Positions 8,948-18,594 of a stretch of DNA of 64,000 bases are shown here, piece by piece. A model generated the notes under the pieces. That model saw nothing but the letters and a program-made list of their open reading frames with translations. It was not told the DNA's origin and made no database searches. Origin of the DNA: Aureimonas fodinaquatilis (lineage in GTDB: Bacteria; Pseudomonadota; Alphaproteobacteria; Rhizobiales; Rhizobiaceae); the NCBI RefSeq assembly GCF_008369445.1, contig NZ_VTWH01000001.1, positions 1,178,001-1,242,000 on the forward strand, written 5' to 3'. The first letter of the stretch is position 1, and every line of letters begins with the position of its first letter. The position numbers were made by a program, and so were the translations under genes.

Positions 8948-9723
8948 TCCAGACCGTAGAGCGTTAGATGCGCCCTCAGCAGCCGCCGGGTGACCGGGTG
9001 GAATGGTTGGCAGAATATATCGTGCGTGCTGCCGGTTTCGACAATCTTCCCTTTGTCCATAATGGCAACACGGTCTGCCAGCCGGGCGACCACGGCCAGA
9101 TCATGTGTAATCAGCAAAAGGCCCAGACCGTAATCTGTGCGCATCCTGTCCAGCAAATTCAGAATGTCGCGCTGCAGCACCAGATCAAGGTCGGTGGTCG
9201 GCTCATCGGCTATCAGAAACGGCGCGTTGCCCAGAAGTGCCAAGGCAATCATCATTCTTTGCAGCATGCCGCCGCTCATTTCAAACGGATGCAGTTTGAG
9301 CGTGCTTTCCGAAGCATCAAGCCCTGCGCTCTGCATGGCAGCAGCAAGGCACTCCGGCCATTGCGATTTCGGCACATTCATCGCCCGCAATGTTTCAAAT
9401 GCATGGGCCTGCATAGTGCGCACCGGGTTAAATGCGCTGCGTGGATTTTGCATGATGCTGGCCACCAGCCTGCCGCGCAGTTGCTCCGGGGGCAGAACTT
9501 CACTGCCAAGGCGCATGCTGCCGCTGCTCATCAGTGTACCGGGTGGCAGGGTGCCGAGCCCTGCTGCACAGGTCAGTGATTTGCCGGAGCCACTTTCACC
9601 CACCAGCGCAAGAACCTCGCCCCGGTTCAGCACCAGCGAAACATCATCCACCAACCTTTGCGGCTTTTGACCATGCGTGGTGGTAACGCTGATGTTGCAG
9701 AAGGAAAGAGCACCTGCAGTCAT
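8935..9723 (-). CDS. nikD: Nickel ABC transporter ATPase NikD
   Basis: 262 aa ABC ATPase. Walker A is GESGSGKS. The Q-loop segment is MQNPRSAFNPVRTM, the signature is MSGGMLQRM, Walker B is FLIADEPTTDLD and the switch is ITHDLAVVA. The IMQNPRSAFNP and MSGGMLQRMMIALAL wording is typical of NikD. The start overlaps the nikC stop by ATGA, and its 3' end overlaps nikE. The C-terminus keeps the FHPVTRRLL-type tail found in this transporter family. It is the cytoplasmic partner of NikE. Confidence 0.87.
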   Translation of the reverse strand: MTAGALSFCNISVTTTHGQKPQRLVDDVSLVLNRGEVLALVGESGSGKSLTCAAGLGTLPPGTLMSSGSMRLGSEVLPPEQLRGRLVASIMQNPRSAFNPVRTMQAHAFETLRAMNVPKSQWPECLAAAMQSAGLDASESTLKLHPFEMSGGMLQRMMIALALLGNAPFLIADEPTTDLDLVLQRDILNLLDRMRTDYGLGLLLITHDLAVVARLADRVAIMDKGKIVETGSTHDIFCQPFHPVTRRLLRAHLTLYGLECAF

Positions 9724-10589
9724 ATTTGATGTTCCGACATCAAGGCCGGGTCCAGGCGATCGCGCATTGCATCGCCCAACCGATTGAACGCCATGACGCT
9801 GATGAAAAGCGCCAGGCCGGGCCAGAAAATCATTAGCGGTTGTGTCCAGACAAACTGCCGCGCATCAGACATCATCACGCCCCATTCGGCAGCAGGGGGC
9901 GCGACGCCCAGTCCGATGAAGGAAAGGGCAGAGATGTGCAGCATGATGTGGCCAATGTCCAACGTGGCCAGAACAACAAGTTGGGACAATGTGGCGGGCA
10001 GCAAATGATCGACAAAGATTCTGACACGGCCGGCACCGGCCATGCGGGCGGCCAGCACAAACTCTCTGTGTCTGAGCGACAGGACGATGCCGCGCACGAT
10101 TCTGGCGTACCATGCCCAGTGCGACAGGGTGATGGCGATGATGACATTGATCAGGCCGGTGCCAAGAATGGCAATGAGAAACAGCGCCAGAACCAGAGTT
10201 GGAAATGTCAGGAAAATATCGGTGATGCGCATGACAATCTGATCGTACCGGCCGCCGATAAAGCCGGCAGAACCGCCAATGACAATGCCGAGCGTTACAA
10301 TGAGCGAAAGGGTTATCGCAACTGCGCCCAGTGAAATGCCTGCGCCTTCTATCAACCGGGAGAGGATGTCGCGGCCCAGATGATCAGTGCCCAGCCAGTT
10401 CGCGCTGTCTGGCGGCTGCAAGCGGTTGGCAAGGTCGATCGCCTGAGGGGAATAGGGGGTCAGCCAGCTACCGAACAGGGCGGTCAGCGCCAACAGACCG
10501 ATGATGGCTAAAGCCATGCGCTCCGGCCATCTTGCGCTTTGCTGTTTCCTTGCGCCGTGCCGGGGGCGGTTCAACACCAGATCGCTCAT
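9720..10589 (-). CDS. nikC: Nickel ABC transporter permease NikC
   Basis: 289 aa from an ATG that overlaps the nikB stop (ATGA). A longer frame upstream would run into nikB. The N-terminus has a transmembrane segment at about 24-44. The [14 protein letters not shown] motif is characteristic of DppC/NikC permeases. Four to five more hydrophobic segments follow (near 80-105, 125-150, 190-215, 245-270), with the EAA-loop-like [19 protein letters not shown] sequence contacting the ATPases. It forms the membrane channel with NikB. Confidence 0.87.
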   Translation of the reverse strand: MSDLVLNRPRHGARKQQSARWPERMALAIIGLLALTALFGSWLTPYSPQAIDLANRLQPPDSANWLGTDHLGRDILSRLIEGAGISLGAVAITLSLIVTLGIVIGGSAGFIGGRYDQIVMRITDIFLTFPTLVLALFLIAILGTGLINVIIAITLSHWAWYARIVRGIVLSLRHREFVLAARMAGAGRVRIFVDHLLPATLSQLVVLATLDIGHIMLHISALSFIGLGVAPPAAEWGVMMSDARQFVWTQPLMIFWPGLALFISVMAFNRLGDAMRDRLDPALMSEHQI

Positions 10590-11530
10590 TCCACACCTTT
10601 GGCAGAAAGGCGTATGCGCGGGTCGGCCCATGCGTAGAACACGTCAACCACCAGATTGCAGAGAACGAAAATCGCGACCATGACCAGGGTGAAGCACTGG
10701 ATGACCGGATAGTCCCGGTTGAAAATTGCCGAAACAGCAAAGCGGCCGACACCCGGCCAGCCAAACACTGTTTCGATGATCAGGGTGCCGCCGATCAGTT
10801 CACCAATATGCATGCCGGTGGCCGTGATAATCGGCAAAAGCGCATTGCGCAGAATATGGGCTTTCTCCACCCGGCTCTCGGGCAGGCCGCGCAGCCGCGC
10901 GTAAGTGACGTGCCGCTGGCTTGCCACTTCCAGCATGCTGGCACGCAACAGCCGCGCATTGATGGCGATGGACATGCAGGAAATCGCAATAGCCGGCATG
11001 ATGAAATGGGCAATACCGCCTTTTCCCATGGGTGGTAGCCAGCCCAGATGTACCGAGAACAGGGCGACGAGAAGAAAGCCAAGCCAGAAATTGGGCATGG
11101 AAACTCCGGCAAAGGCAATGAAACCAACAAGCCTGTCCGGATATTTGCCCCGGTGCCGCGCCGCCAGCATGCCCATGGGTATGGACAGGCCAAGTGTCAG
11201 GACCAGCGCCAGCCCCGCCAGTTGCAAGGTTGCGGGCAGGTAATACAGAATATCCGGCAGGACCGGGCGTTGCGTGACATAGGAAACGCCGAAATCAAGC
11301 TGCAATGCGTTGTACAGCCAATCCAGATATTGCGTGACGAGCGGTTGGTCGAGCCCCAGAAATTGCCGTGCCTGTTCCAGCGCCTGCGGCGTAGGCGGCA
11401 CGCGGGAAAGGCGTAAATAGTCCATTGCCGGGTCGGAAGGTCCAAGTCGAAGCAGCAGGAATATTGCCAGAGAGGCCACCAGCAGCATCAGCGGGATCAG
11501 AGCCAGACGGCGGAGAACAAAGCCCGCCAT
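10586..11530 (-). CDS. nikB: Nickel ABC transporter permease NikB
   Basis: 314 aa DppB/NikB-type permease. The N-terminal [20 protein letters not shown] segment is the usual first helix. It is followed by a periplasmic stretch with [12 protein letters not shown], then transmembrane segments near 100-125, 135-160, 175-195, 240-260 and 275-300. The EAA-like loop reads [21 protein letters not shown]. The start lies 2 bases after the nikA stop, giving a tight nikA-B-C-D-E operon. It pairs with NikC to move the nickel complex across the inner membrane. Confidence 0.87.
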   Translation of the reverse strand: MAGFVLRRLALIPLMLLVASLAIFLLLRLGPSDPAMDYLRLSRVPPTPQALEQARQFLGLDQPLVTQYLDWLYNALQLDFGVSYVTQRPVLPDILYYLPATLQLAGLALVLTLGLSIPMGMLAARHRGKYPDRLVGFIAFAGVSMPNFWLGFLLVALFSVHLGWLPPMGKGGIAHFIMPAIAISCMSIAINARLLRASMLEVASQRHVTYARLRGLPESRVEKAHILRNALLPIITATGMHIGELIGGTLIIETVFGWPGVGRFAVSAIFNRDYPVIQCFTLVMVAIFVLCNLVVDVFYAWADPRIRLSAKGVE

Positions 11531-11532
11531 GG

Positions 11533-13101
11533 TCAGTCGTTCTGTCGTATCAGCTTGTCGAAGGGAATCTCGCTGGAAATTGCACCAAAGGGCACGTCAC
11601 CCAACTCTGGCTTTGCCACGACAATTGCCCGCGCATAAGTCAGCGGCAGGTAGACGGCTTCTTCGTGCAGGCGAGTCAGAATCTGCGTATAAAGGTCCTG
11701 CCGGGCAGCCTCATCAGTTGAAAGCAGCACCTCGCCAATGCGTGCGTCAATCTCGGCTTTGTCTGTCAGGCCAAGCTGCGCCTGGTAATCTGCGTGTGAG
11801 GGAACCCGCATTGAGCTGACGAATGCATGCGGATCATACGGCGCGCCCCATGTCCGGTTGAAGATCATGCCAAACCGTCCGTCAACCTGGCGGGCGTTGA
11901 TGCTGCTTTCCTCTTCCCCCACAAGCACTGCGCTGATGCCGATTTTGGCCAGCTCCGCCTGGACAACTTCGGCCATGGCCCTGGCATTTGCGTCATTGCC
12001 GATGAAGCAGAGATCAATGATGAGCGGTTCGCCGTTTCGGCTGCGTGTCACGCCGTCGGTATCGGTCATCCATCCGGCATCTTCCAGCAGCTCAACGGAT
12101 TTCTCCGGGTCATAAGCATAGGGTGCCAGACCGATATCTGCATAGGGAACATTGGCCGCAAACAGTGTGTCCGCGCGGCTTTGTGTGCCGTGAAACAGGT
12201 GGCTCACCATCAGGTCCTTGTTGACCGCGTGGTTGATAGCCCGGCGCACTGCCAGATCGGCCGTCGGGCCATGGCCTGTATTCAGCGCCAGCATGTGCGT
12301 TTCCATAGGCTCGGAAAGCTCTGCTGTTGCTGTGCCGGAGTTGCGAAAACGCTCGAACGTATCGGGCGAAATCTGGCCATCCACGCCGTAGATCAGATCG
12401 ATTTCGCCTGTTTCAAATGCGACGGTTCGAGTGTTCGCGTCCGGAATGATCTTGATTTCGACGGATGGGTAATCCGGCTTGGCGCCCCAATAGGTGTCAT
12501 TGCGGACAAACAGGTCAAACTCAAATGGCCGCGCTTGTGCAAAAATCCAGGGCCCTGTGCCGACTGGCGCAAGAATTCCTTCTTTTGTGCCCTCATTGAT
12601 GAACTGTGATGGCGCTGCAAAACGGAAAGGGCGCAGCAAGGCAAGCTCTTGCAACAAGGGGTAATATGGCTCTTTCAACGTCAGTTGCAGGGTGTAATCA
12701 CCAATAGCGTCAGCAGACAGAATCTGGTTGGCTAGCTCCAGCCAGGCGTGCTGTTGCCGATTGGCCAGAACAGCATTGAAATTGGCAGCGGCCGCCGCCG
12801 CGTTAAAAACCTCGCCATTGGAAAAACGCACATCCAGCCGCAATTGAAAGATATAGACCCGGCCATCTGGCGATACGTCCCAGGCCTGCGCCAGCCAGGG
12901 CACAATCTTTCCATCAGGTTGATAGCGCACCAGAGGTTCGTAAACCATTCCCTGCGCAAACATCTGGTTGGGGCTGTAAAGATGGGGGTTCAACGGCCCG
13001 GCATTCACCGGCCACGAAAATCGAATGGCTTCCTGAGAGACAACCGGGCCAGTGAGCAGGAATAAAGACAAAGCCGTAGAAGCAAACCGCCACACCAACA
13101 T
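11533..13101 (-). CDS. nikA: Nickel ABC transporter periplasmic binding protein NikA
   Basis: 522 aa from ATG 13101, close to E. coli NikA (524 aa). A longer frame starts at 13137, but that ATG lies inside a NikR-like operator, and only the shorter form gives a normal signal peptide ([21 protein letters not shown], then SQEA). The mature protein contains stretches I recognise as nearly identical to E. coli NikA, for example [32 protein letters not shown] and [19 protein letters not shown]. The latter hold the Trp and His residues that in E. coli contact the nickel complex. It binds Ni(II) with a small organic chelator in the periplasm and delivers it to NikBC. It is the first gene of the operon. 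Confidence 0.9.
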   Translation of the reverse strand: MLVWRFASTALSLFLLTGPVVSQEAIRFSWPVNAGPLNPHLYSPNQMFAQGMVYEPLVRYQPDGKIVPWLAQAWDVSPDGRVYIFQLRLDVRFSNGEVFNAAAAAANFNAVLANRQQHAWLELANQILSADAIGDYTLQLTLKEPYYPLLQELALLRPFRFAAPSQFINEGTKEGILAPVGTGPWIFAQARPFEFDLFVRNDTYWGAKPDYPSVEIKIIPDANTRTVAFETGEIDLIYGVDGQISPDTFERFRNSGTATAELSEPMETHMLALNTGHGPTADLAVRRAINHAVNKDLMVSHLFHGTQSRADTLFAANVPYADIGLAPYAYDPEKSVELLEDAGWMTDTDGVTRSRNGEPLIIDLCFIGNDANARAMAEVVQAELAKIGISAVLVGEEESSINARQVDGRFGMIFNRTWGAPYDPHAFVSSMRVPSHADYQAQLGLTDKAEIDARIGEVLLSTDEAARQDLYTQILTRLHEEAVYLPLTYARAIVVAKPELGDVPFGAISSEIPFDKLIRQND

Positions 13102-13124
13102 AAAGCGCCTGACAAATTGTACAA

Positions 13125-13152
13125 GTATGATAACCATACAGGATCATCATCT
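13125..13152. promoter_or_regulatory. Putative NikR operator upstream of nikA
   Basis: The half-sites GTATGA (13125-13130) and TCATCT (13147-13152) are separated by exactly 16 bases. The E. coli NikR consensus is GTATGA-N16-TCATAC, so 10 of 12 positions match. A second local inverted repeat GTATG-N5-CATAC (13125-13139) overlaps it. It lies 24 bases upstream of the chosen nikA start, where a repressor would block transcription. No nikR gene is in the window. Confidence 0.5.
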
Positions 13153-13299
13153 GTCACATTCGTCAAGGTGCAAAGTGCTATTCGTGGTTAGCTGAAGTTG
13201 GCGGAACTGTCCGTTCAAATAGAATTTCCCGGCCGAACGTGACCCTGACTGGTGCCCTTATCGTTTGCCATTCACAGCGTAATCAGCGTCATCGAAACC
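13153..13299. other. Gap between sdaA 3' end and nikA promoter, no gene seen
   Basis: I see no gene, strong hairpin or repeat copy here. It separates the sdaA stop from the nikA upstream region and must hold the remaining nikA promoter elements, since both genes are read on the minus strand. Confidence 0.4.
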
Positions 13300-14670
13300 T
13301 CAGCATTCGGGATGGTTGACCGCCAGCCCGCCTTGCGAGGTTTCCTTGTATTTGGTTGCCATGTCGCGGCCGGTTTCGCGCATGGTGGCAATGACCTTGT
13401 CCAGAGAAACAATATGCTGGCCATCACCGCGCATTGCCAATGATGCAGCCTGTACGGCGGCCACCGCGCCAAAAGCGTTGCGTTCTATACACGGCACCTG
13501 AACCAGCCCGCCAATCGGATCGCACGTCATGCCAAGATGATGCTCCATGCCAATTTCGGCGGCATTTTCCACCTGCTCATTGCTGGCGCCCAAAGCAGCA
13601 GCCAAGCCGGCTGCCGCCATGGAACAGGCCACACCGACCTCGCCCTGACAGCCAACCTCGGCGCCGGATATGGAAGCGTTTTTCTTGAACAGGCCACCAA
13701 TCGCCGTGGCCGCCAGCAGAAAGTTCTCCATGCCAACGCGTGATGCGCTGGTGCAATGGTTCTGATAGTAACTCAACACCGCCGGCACCACACCCGCAGC
13801 ACCATTGGTCGGCGCAGTCACAACCCTGCCGCCGGCCGCATTTTCCTCATTAACAGCAATGGCGTAGAGGCTCACCCAGTCCATGATTTCATGCGGGTGG
13901 CGCGCATTGCGCAAATGGTCTGCTTCCAGTTTGCCTTTCAGCGCTTTTGCCCGGCGTTTTACAAACAGGCCGCCGGGCAATTCACCCTCTGCCACCAGCC
14001 CCCGATCCACACAGCTCATCATCACCCTGATCACCCGATCAAGATGCTCGGTCACTTGTTCTGGCGTGCGCAAAGCGTGCTCATTGGCACGGACAATTTC
14101 GGCTATCGACAAGCCTGTTCTGCGGCCAATATCCAGCAAAGTGCGGCCGCTGGAAAAATCAAACGGCACGTTGACCGTCTCAACGGTGTCCAGACCGACT
14201 TCCGCTTCCGGCACAACAAATCCACCGCCGACAGAGCACCAGCGCTGTTCCAGTATCACCCGCCCGTCGCCGTCGAAAGCGGCAAAGCTCAGAGTGTTGG
14301 GGTGAACCGGAGCCTCTGCTACAAAATCGAAAATCAGGTTGTCAGCTTCGGTGAAATGCACGCCGCGCCCTTGCGGCAGGCGCAGGCGGCGCAAGGCTCG
14401 CACGGCTGCCACAACCTCTGCCACCTGATCCGGCTCTATGCTTTCAGGCGATTTTCCACACAGGCCCAGAATAACCGCCTCTGCCGTGCCATGGCCGCGT
14501 CCGGTCCATGCCAGCGAGCCGTAAAGCGTGGCGTCTATGCGCGCGACGTCGGCATAATCTGGCTGGCCTGCCAGATCGCGCACGAAACTGGAAGCGGCAC
14601 GCATGGGCCCCACCGTGTGCGATGAGGATGGGCCTATGCCCACTTTGAACAGTTCAAACAGCGAAACCAT
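13300..14670 (-). CDS. sdaA: L-serine ammonia-lyase (iron-sulfur dependent, single chain)
   Basis: 456 aa, near the 454 aa of E. coli SdaA. The start is the ATG beginning [20 protein letters not shown] longer frame would overlap soxG. The N-terminal domain carries the [13 protein letters not shown] loop. The C-terminal catalytic domain has the 4Fe-4S cysteines in [14 protein letters not shown] and [18 protein letters not shown]. It converts L-serine to pyruvate and ammonia. Directly after soxBDAG, this fits a route betaine to sarcosine to glycine to serine (by GlyA, not in the window) to pyruvate, as in pseudomonads where sdaB lies with the sox genes. sdaA or sdaB naming is a convention here. 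Confidence 0.9.
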   Translation of the reverse strand: MVSLFELFKVGIGPSSSHTVGPMRAASSFVRDLAGQPDYADVARIDATLYGSLAWTGRGHGTAEAVILGLCGKSPESIEPDQVAEVVAAVRALRRLRLPQGRGVHFTEADNLIFDFVAEAPVHPNTLSFAAFDGDGRVILEQRWCSVGGGFVVPEAEVGLDTVETVNVPFDFSSGRTLLDIGRRTGLSIAEIVRANEHALRTPEQVTEHLDRVIRVMMSCVDRGLVAEGELPGGLFVKRRAKALKGKLEADHLRNARHPHEIMDWVSLYAIAVNEENAAGGRVVTAPTNGAAGVVPAVLSYYQNHCTSASRVGMENFLLAATAIGGLFKKNASISGAEVGCQGEVGVACSMAAAGLAAALGASNEQVENAAEIGMEHHLGMTCDPIGGLVQVPCIERNAFGAVAAVQAASLAMRGDGQHIVSLDKVIATMRETGRDMATKYKETSQGGLAVNHPEC

Positions 14671-14704
14671 CAGCCGAAATCCTCTCCCAATCCCAGCTTG
14701 CGGA

Positions 14705-15274
14705 TTACCCGATATATTCTCGGCGCGCTTCTTCCAGGTAGTTCCATGCATAAGGCGCGAAAGAGCGCCATACATCTATATGATAGTGTTCTTCGCCCGA
14801 GCGTAACAGCAGAATTTCGGTTTTGGCCAGCACCGTGCGCGTGCAGCCGCCAATTGGAAATGCTGTATTGCCAAGATCGAGCGGGCAACCGGAATTGATG
14901 ATGCGCGCCGCCATTGGACCGCTGACACTGAACGAAACCGACCGGTGGCTGACATCGACCAGCGAATGCGCAAACGGCTTCAAGGCCTTGACCAGTTTTT
15001 CATGCAGATCCGGGCCTTGCGCCAGCGGCGCGGTCAGCAGCCACTCGTCCGGTCCCAGCCACAAAGCGCGCCGGTCATCATTTTCCGAAAACCGGCACGC
15101 CAGTCGGGGCAGGGGCGTGCCTGTAATATCGTCAGCCGCAGCAATGGCCGCATCATCCCGCGTGCGAAAGCTCAGGCGGCTGCGCGCCTGAACAAGCCGC
15201 AACTGCACGGCTTCCGACGGCCTGCTGGAAGCTGCCAACATATCAAGCGGATTTTCATATCTTGGCTCAGCCAT
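14705..15274 (-). CDS. soxG: Sarcosine oxidase gamma subunit
   Basis: 189 aa from an ATG overlapping the soxA stop by 8 bases. Two in-frame ATGs slightly upstream (15286, 15298) are possible starts and no strong Shine-Dalgarno decides. It has the aminomethyltransferase-like SoxG fold: ALWLGPDEWLL, DVSHRSVSFSVSGP, a CPLDLG segment and the FHIDVWRS-like end (here YHIDVWRSFAPYAWNYL). It is part of the heterotetrameric sarcosine oxidase and, from its fold, probably structural. Fourth gene of soxB-soxD-soxA-soxG. Confidence 0.87.
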   Translation of the reverse strand: MAEPRYENPLDMLAASSRPSEAVQLRLVQARSRLSFRTRDDAAIAAADDITGTPLPRLACRFSENDDRRALWLGPDEWLLTAPLAQGPDLHEKLVKALKPFAHSLVDVSHRSVSFSVSGPMAARIINSGCPLDLGNTAFPIGGCTRTVLAKTEILLLRSGEEHYHIDVWRSFAPYAWNYLEEARREYIG

Positions 15275-18239
15275 TGAGGCGCTCATTGTCTTTGTCATAG
15301 AAAATCGGGTCAACCACGCTGACCGCTATGCGGCCATCCGGCATTGGCACATCCAGCTTCTGGCCCAGACGTCCACGCCCGCCCTGCACCAGAGCCAAAG
15401 CAATGGAGCGGCCCAGCGTTGCGGAATAATAGGCCGAAGTCACATGGCCCAATGCCGGTATCGTTGAAGCTGCGGTGCGCTCATCCGCATGAGCAACAAG
15501 CTGCGCGCCTTCCTCCAGAACGGTTTGCGGTTCATCGGTCAACAGGCCGACAAGCTGCTTGCGGTCCGGCGCTTGTAGTGCAGCACGCTGCAATGATCGC
15601 ATACCGACGAAATCATGCTTCTTGCGGGCAACCGCCCAGCCAAGGTTCACATCGTCCGGCACGGCAGTTCCATCGGTTTCCTGCCCCACGATGATGTAGC
15701 CTTTTTCGGCACGCAGCACATGCATGGTTTCCGTGCCATACGGCGTCAAGCCATGCGGCTGACCTGAAGCAAGGATGGCTTCCCATATGGTGCGCCCATA
15801 GCCGGAAGGCACGTTCACCTCGAAGCCAAGCTCACCGGTGAAGGATACTCGCCAGATGCGGGCGGGAATGCCCGCTACCTTGCCATCGCGCCATGTCATA
15901 TGCGGCATGGCATCGCGCGAAATATCCGTGCCTTCGACCAGCGGCGCCAGAATGTCGCGCGCCCTTGGGCCTTGCACAGCTATGGTGGCCCATTCTTCGG
16001 TGATGGACGTCAGCCAGACGTTCAAATCCGGCCACTCGGTCTGCAGGTAATCTTCCATCATGTGCAGAACGCGCGGAGCACCGCCTGTGGTGGTGGTTAC
16101 GTGAAACCGGTCTTCGGCCAGACGGGCAACCACACCGTCATCCAGCACAAACCCGTCTTCTCGCAACATCACACCATAGCGCAATTGCCCAACCGCCAGT
16201 TTTTGAAACGGGTTGGTGTACATGCGGTTCATGAATTCCGCGGCATCGGGTCCGGCAACTTCAATCTTGCCAAGGGTCGAGGCGTCGAAAATGCCCGCGC
16301 GGTCGCGTACGGTGCGGCATTCACGCGCCACTGCGGCGTGCATATCCTCACCTGCCTGCGGAAAATAATGTGCGCGTTTCCAAAGGCCCACATCTTCAAA
16401 CGCCGCACCGTGCGCTGCTGCCCATTCATGAATGGGCGTACGACGCACCGGATCAAACAACTCGCCCCGCGCGACGCCGGCAAACGCACCAAAACTCGTT
16501 GGCGTATAGGGCGGGCGGAAACTCGTCAGCCCGACTTCCGGCACAGACTTTTCCAGCGTATCGGCAACAAGCGCCAGCGTGTTGATATTGGAAAGCCGCC
16601 CCTGATCCGTTGCCATTCCAGACGTTGTGTAGCGTTTCACATGTTCAATCGAGTGGAAACCTTCCTGCGTTGCCAGTTTGATGTCCTTGGTTGTCACATC
16701 ATTCTGGAAGTCGACAAAGGCCTTCAGCGCATGAGGCTTTCGACGATGTGGGGTAGCGCCGACAAAACCGCTCTGGCCAACGGAAACGGCATCAGTGATG
16801 AAATTGCGCGAAGCGCCGGATTGGCCCGCTTCCCAACCATCTGCCAAAACTGCTGCAAGGTCGAAAACGCCCCGGCATGCACCGGCAGAACACTCATTTT
16901 CCGCTGAGGCAGCCGGGATATAGGCTTGCAACGCCGTGTCCCAGCGCAGCTTGCCGCGAGATTGGGAAAACAGCGAAACGCTGGGCGTAAACCCACCGGA
17001 CATCAACAGCGTGTCGCAGGGCACAGTTTCCCCGCTTCGCCAGCCAACCCGGCCGAGAATGACACTGCCGAGCCGCAACCGGCCACGTGTGCCGATAACC
17101 GCGGTTTCGCCATAGACCGGAATTCCCACCGCTCGCGCTTTGTCCGCCCAGGGGCCTGTCGGGTTCGGGCGCAGATCTGCAATGGCCTTGATTTCCACCC
17201 CGGCCGCCAGCAGGTCCAGCGCAGCGCGATAGGCACTGTCATTAGCGGTAAAAATCGTAGCGGATTCTCCGGGTCTGGCGGCATAGCGGTGCAGATACTG
17301 TCTTGCAGCTTCCGCCATCATGACACCCGGCCTGTCATTCTCCGGGAAAGCCAATGGCCGCTCTATGCTGCCGGTGGCAAAAATCACCCGTCCAGCCCGC
17401 ACCTGCCACACTCTTTCTCGTGGCAGGCTTGCTGCAGGGGCAGCAAGGTGGTCCGTTACACGCTCAACCAGGCCCAGAAAATTGTGAGGGTAGAAGCCGA
17501 ATGCCGTTGTGCGGGGCAGAATGGTCAGGCCGGGCCGTTTTGCCAGCTCGGCCAGCGTCTGCTGCAACCATTCTGCTGCTGGTACACCGTCTATTGTCGC
17601 TGTGTCCTCATACAGCAGCGACCCGCCGGGTTCTGACTGTTCATCGCAAAGGATAACCCTTTTGCCGTTTTCACTTGCAGCAAGGGCCGCGGCAAGACCG
17701 GCAGGACCAGCGCCCACAATCAGCACGTCGCAATGTGCATAGTGCTGCGTGTAGCGGTCCGGGTCCGCCCCGGTGGGCACGTGCCCAAGCCCTGCTGCGC
17801 GGCGGATCAGCGGCTCATACAGCTTTTCCCATGCTTTTTTCGGCCACATGAAGGTTTTGTAGTAAAAGCCGGCCGACAGAAAACGCCCTATGGCATTGTT
17901 GACTTCACCAACATCCCAGTCCAGCGATGGCCAGCGGTTCTGGCTTTCGCACTTCAGCCCGTCATAAACCTCAATCTGCGTCGCGCGCAGGTTTGGCGTA
18001 TAGCGACCTGGCCCCCGATCCACACCAATAAGGGCGTTAGGCTCTTCGCTGCCTGCGGTTAAAATGCCGCGAGGACGATGGTATTTGAACGATCGCCCGA
18101 CCAGATGCACTCCGTTGGCAATCAACGCGGAAGCCAGCGTGTCGCCCTGAAAGCCGCGATAGGTTTTGCCGTCAAACGTGAAACTGACCGGCTTGTTTCT
18201 ATCGATCCTGCCGCCAGCCTCATTGCGAAAACCGCTCAT
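15267..18239 (-). CDS. soxA: Sarcosine oxidase alpha subunit
   Basis: 990 aa, normal for SoxA. The N-terminal ~100 residues are a ferredoxin-like domain with the FDGKTYRGFQGDTLASALIA segment and the GRSFKYHRPRG motif. An NAD-binding domain follows (VLIVGAGPAGLAAALAAS near 172). The C-terminal ~390 residues form a folate-binding aminomethyltransferase domain with FDASTLGKIEV, the GELGFEVNVP segment and YGTETMHVLRAEKGY. The enzyme oxidises sarcosine to glycine and hands the one-carbon unit to tetrahydrofolate. The start overlaps the soxD stop (ATGA) and the end overlaps soxG. Confidence 0.93.
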   Translation of the reverse strand: MSGFRNEAGGRIDRNKPVSFTFDGKTYRGFQGDTLASALIANGVHLVGRSFKYHRPRGILTAGSEEPNALIGVDRGPGRYTPNLRATQIEVYDGLKCESQNRWPSLDWDVGEVNNAIGRFLSAGFYYKTFMWPKKAWEKLYEPLIRRAAGLGHVPTGADPDRYTQHYAHCDVLIVGAGPAGLAAALAASENGKRVILCDEQSEPGGSLLYEDTATIDGVPAAEWLQQTLAELAKRPGLTILPRTTAFGFYPHNFLGLVERVTDHLAAPAASLPRERVWQVRAGRVIFATGSIERPLAFPENDRPGVMMAEAARQYLHRYAARPGESATIFTANDSAYRAALDLLAAGVEIKAIADLRPNPTGPWADKARAVGIPVYGETAVIGTRGRLRLGSVILGRVGWRSGETVPCDTLLMSGGFTPSVSLFSQSRGKLRWDTALQAYIPAASAENECSAGACRGVFDLAAVLADGWEAGQSGASRNFITDAVSVGQSGFVGATPHRRKPHALKAFVDFQNDVTTKDIKLATQEGFHSIEHVKRYTTSGMATDQGRLSNINTLALVADTLEKSVPEVGLTSFRPPYTPTSFGAFAGVARGELFDPVRRTPIHEWAAAHGAAFEDVGLWKRAHYFPQAGEDMHAAVARECRTVRDRAGIFDASTLGKIEVAGPDAAEFMNRMYTNPFQKLAVGQLRYGVMLREDGFVLDDGVVARLAEDRFHVTTTTGGAPRVLHMMEDYLQTEWPDLNVWLTSITEEWATIAVQGPRARDILAPLVEGTDISRDAMPHMTWRDGKVAGIPARIWRVSFTGELGFEVNVPSGYGRTIWEAILASGQPHGLTPYGTETMHVLRAEKGYIIVGQETDGTAVPDDVNLGWAVARKKHDFVGMRSLQRAALQAPDRKQLVGLLTDEPQTVLEEGAQLVAHADERTAASTIPALGHVTSAYYSATLGRSIALALVQGGRGRLGQKLDVPMPDGRIAVSVVDPIFYDKDNERLNG

Positions 18240-18577
18240 TGGCCGCCCTCCGGCCCGGAACGCTTCGTCGCATTCTCCTTGCGTTGAAACGAAGCTGCTT
18301 CAACGGCAACCGGTCTGGGCTCTCCGACTTTGTATGTCGCAGTTATGAAGTCGGTTTGAGTGTCGCGCAACGCATTGAGGAAACGCCCGCATCCATGAAT
18401 ATGCCGCCAGCGCTCAGCGTGCATGCCGCGCTTGTTGCTGCGGTTGTACAGATACGAACCCCAATCATCCAGGCTCACTTCAGACGGTGTGTGCGCCCGC
18501 ACAACATGGGCCTCGCCCGCATGGCGAAATTCCAGTTCCGACCTTGGTCCACAATAGGGGCAGTCAATCAGCAGCAT
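18236..18577 (-). CDS. soxD: Sarcosine oxidase delta subunit with repeat-derived tail
   Basis: 113 aa. The SoxD core has the zinc-binding pair CPYC at the N-terminus, H-and-C residues in RWRHIHGCGRF, and NALRDTQTDFITATYKVGEP, all typical. SoxD proteins I know are about 95-100 aa and end soon after the YK-GEPRP motif. Here the last ~20 residues, from VAVEAASFQRKENA on, are encoded by the reverse strand of hairpin B of the dispersed repeat (18270-18310). The tail therefore appears to come from a repeat insertion, with the reading frame kept through to the ATGA overlap with soxA. Confidence 0.9.
   Translation of the reverse strand: MLLIDCPYCGPRSELEFRHAGEAHVVRAHTPSEVSLDDWGSYLYNRSNKRGMHAERWRHIHGCGRFLNALRDTQTDFITATYKVGEPRPVAVEAASFQRKENATKRSGPEGGQ
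18270..18310 (+). repeat. Dispersed repeat copy 2, hairpin B only, inside soxD
   Basis: Reads GCATTCTCCTTGCGTTGAAA, then CGAAGCTGCTTCAACGGCAA. It matches hairpin B at 25911-25953 and lacks the closing AAATGC arm. It lies within the last codons of soxD on the opposite strand. No hairpin A partner is recognisable beside it. Confidence 0.65.
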
Positions 18578-18594
18578 GGGTTTGCCTGTACTGG

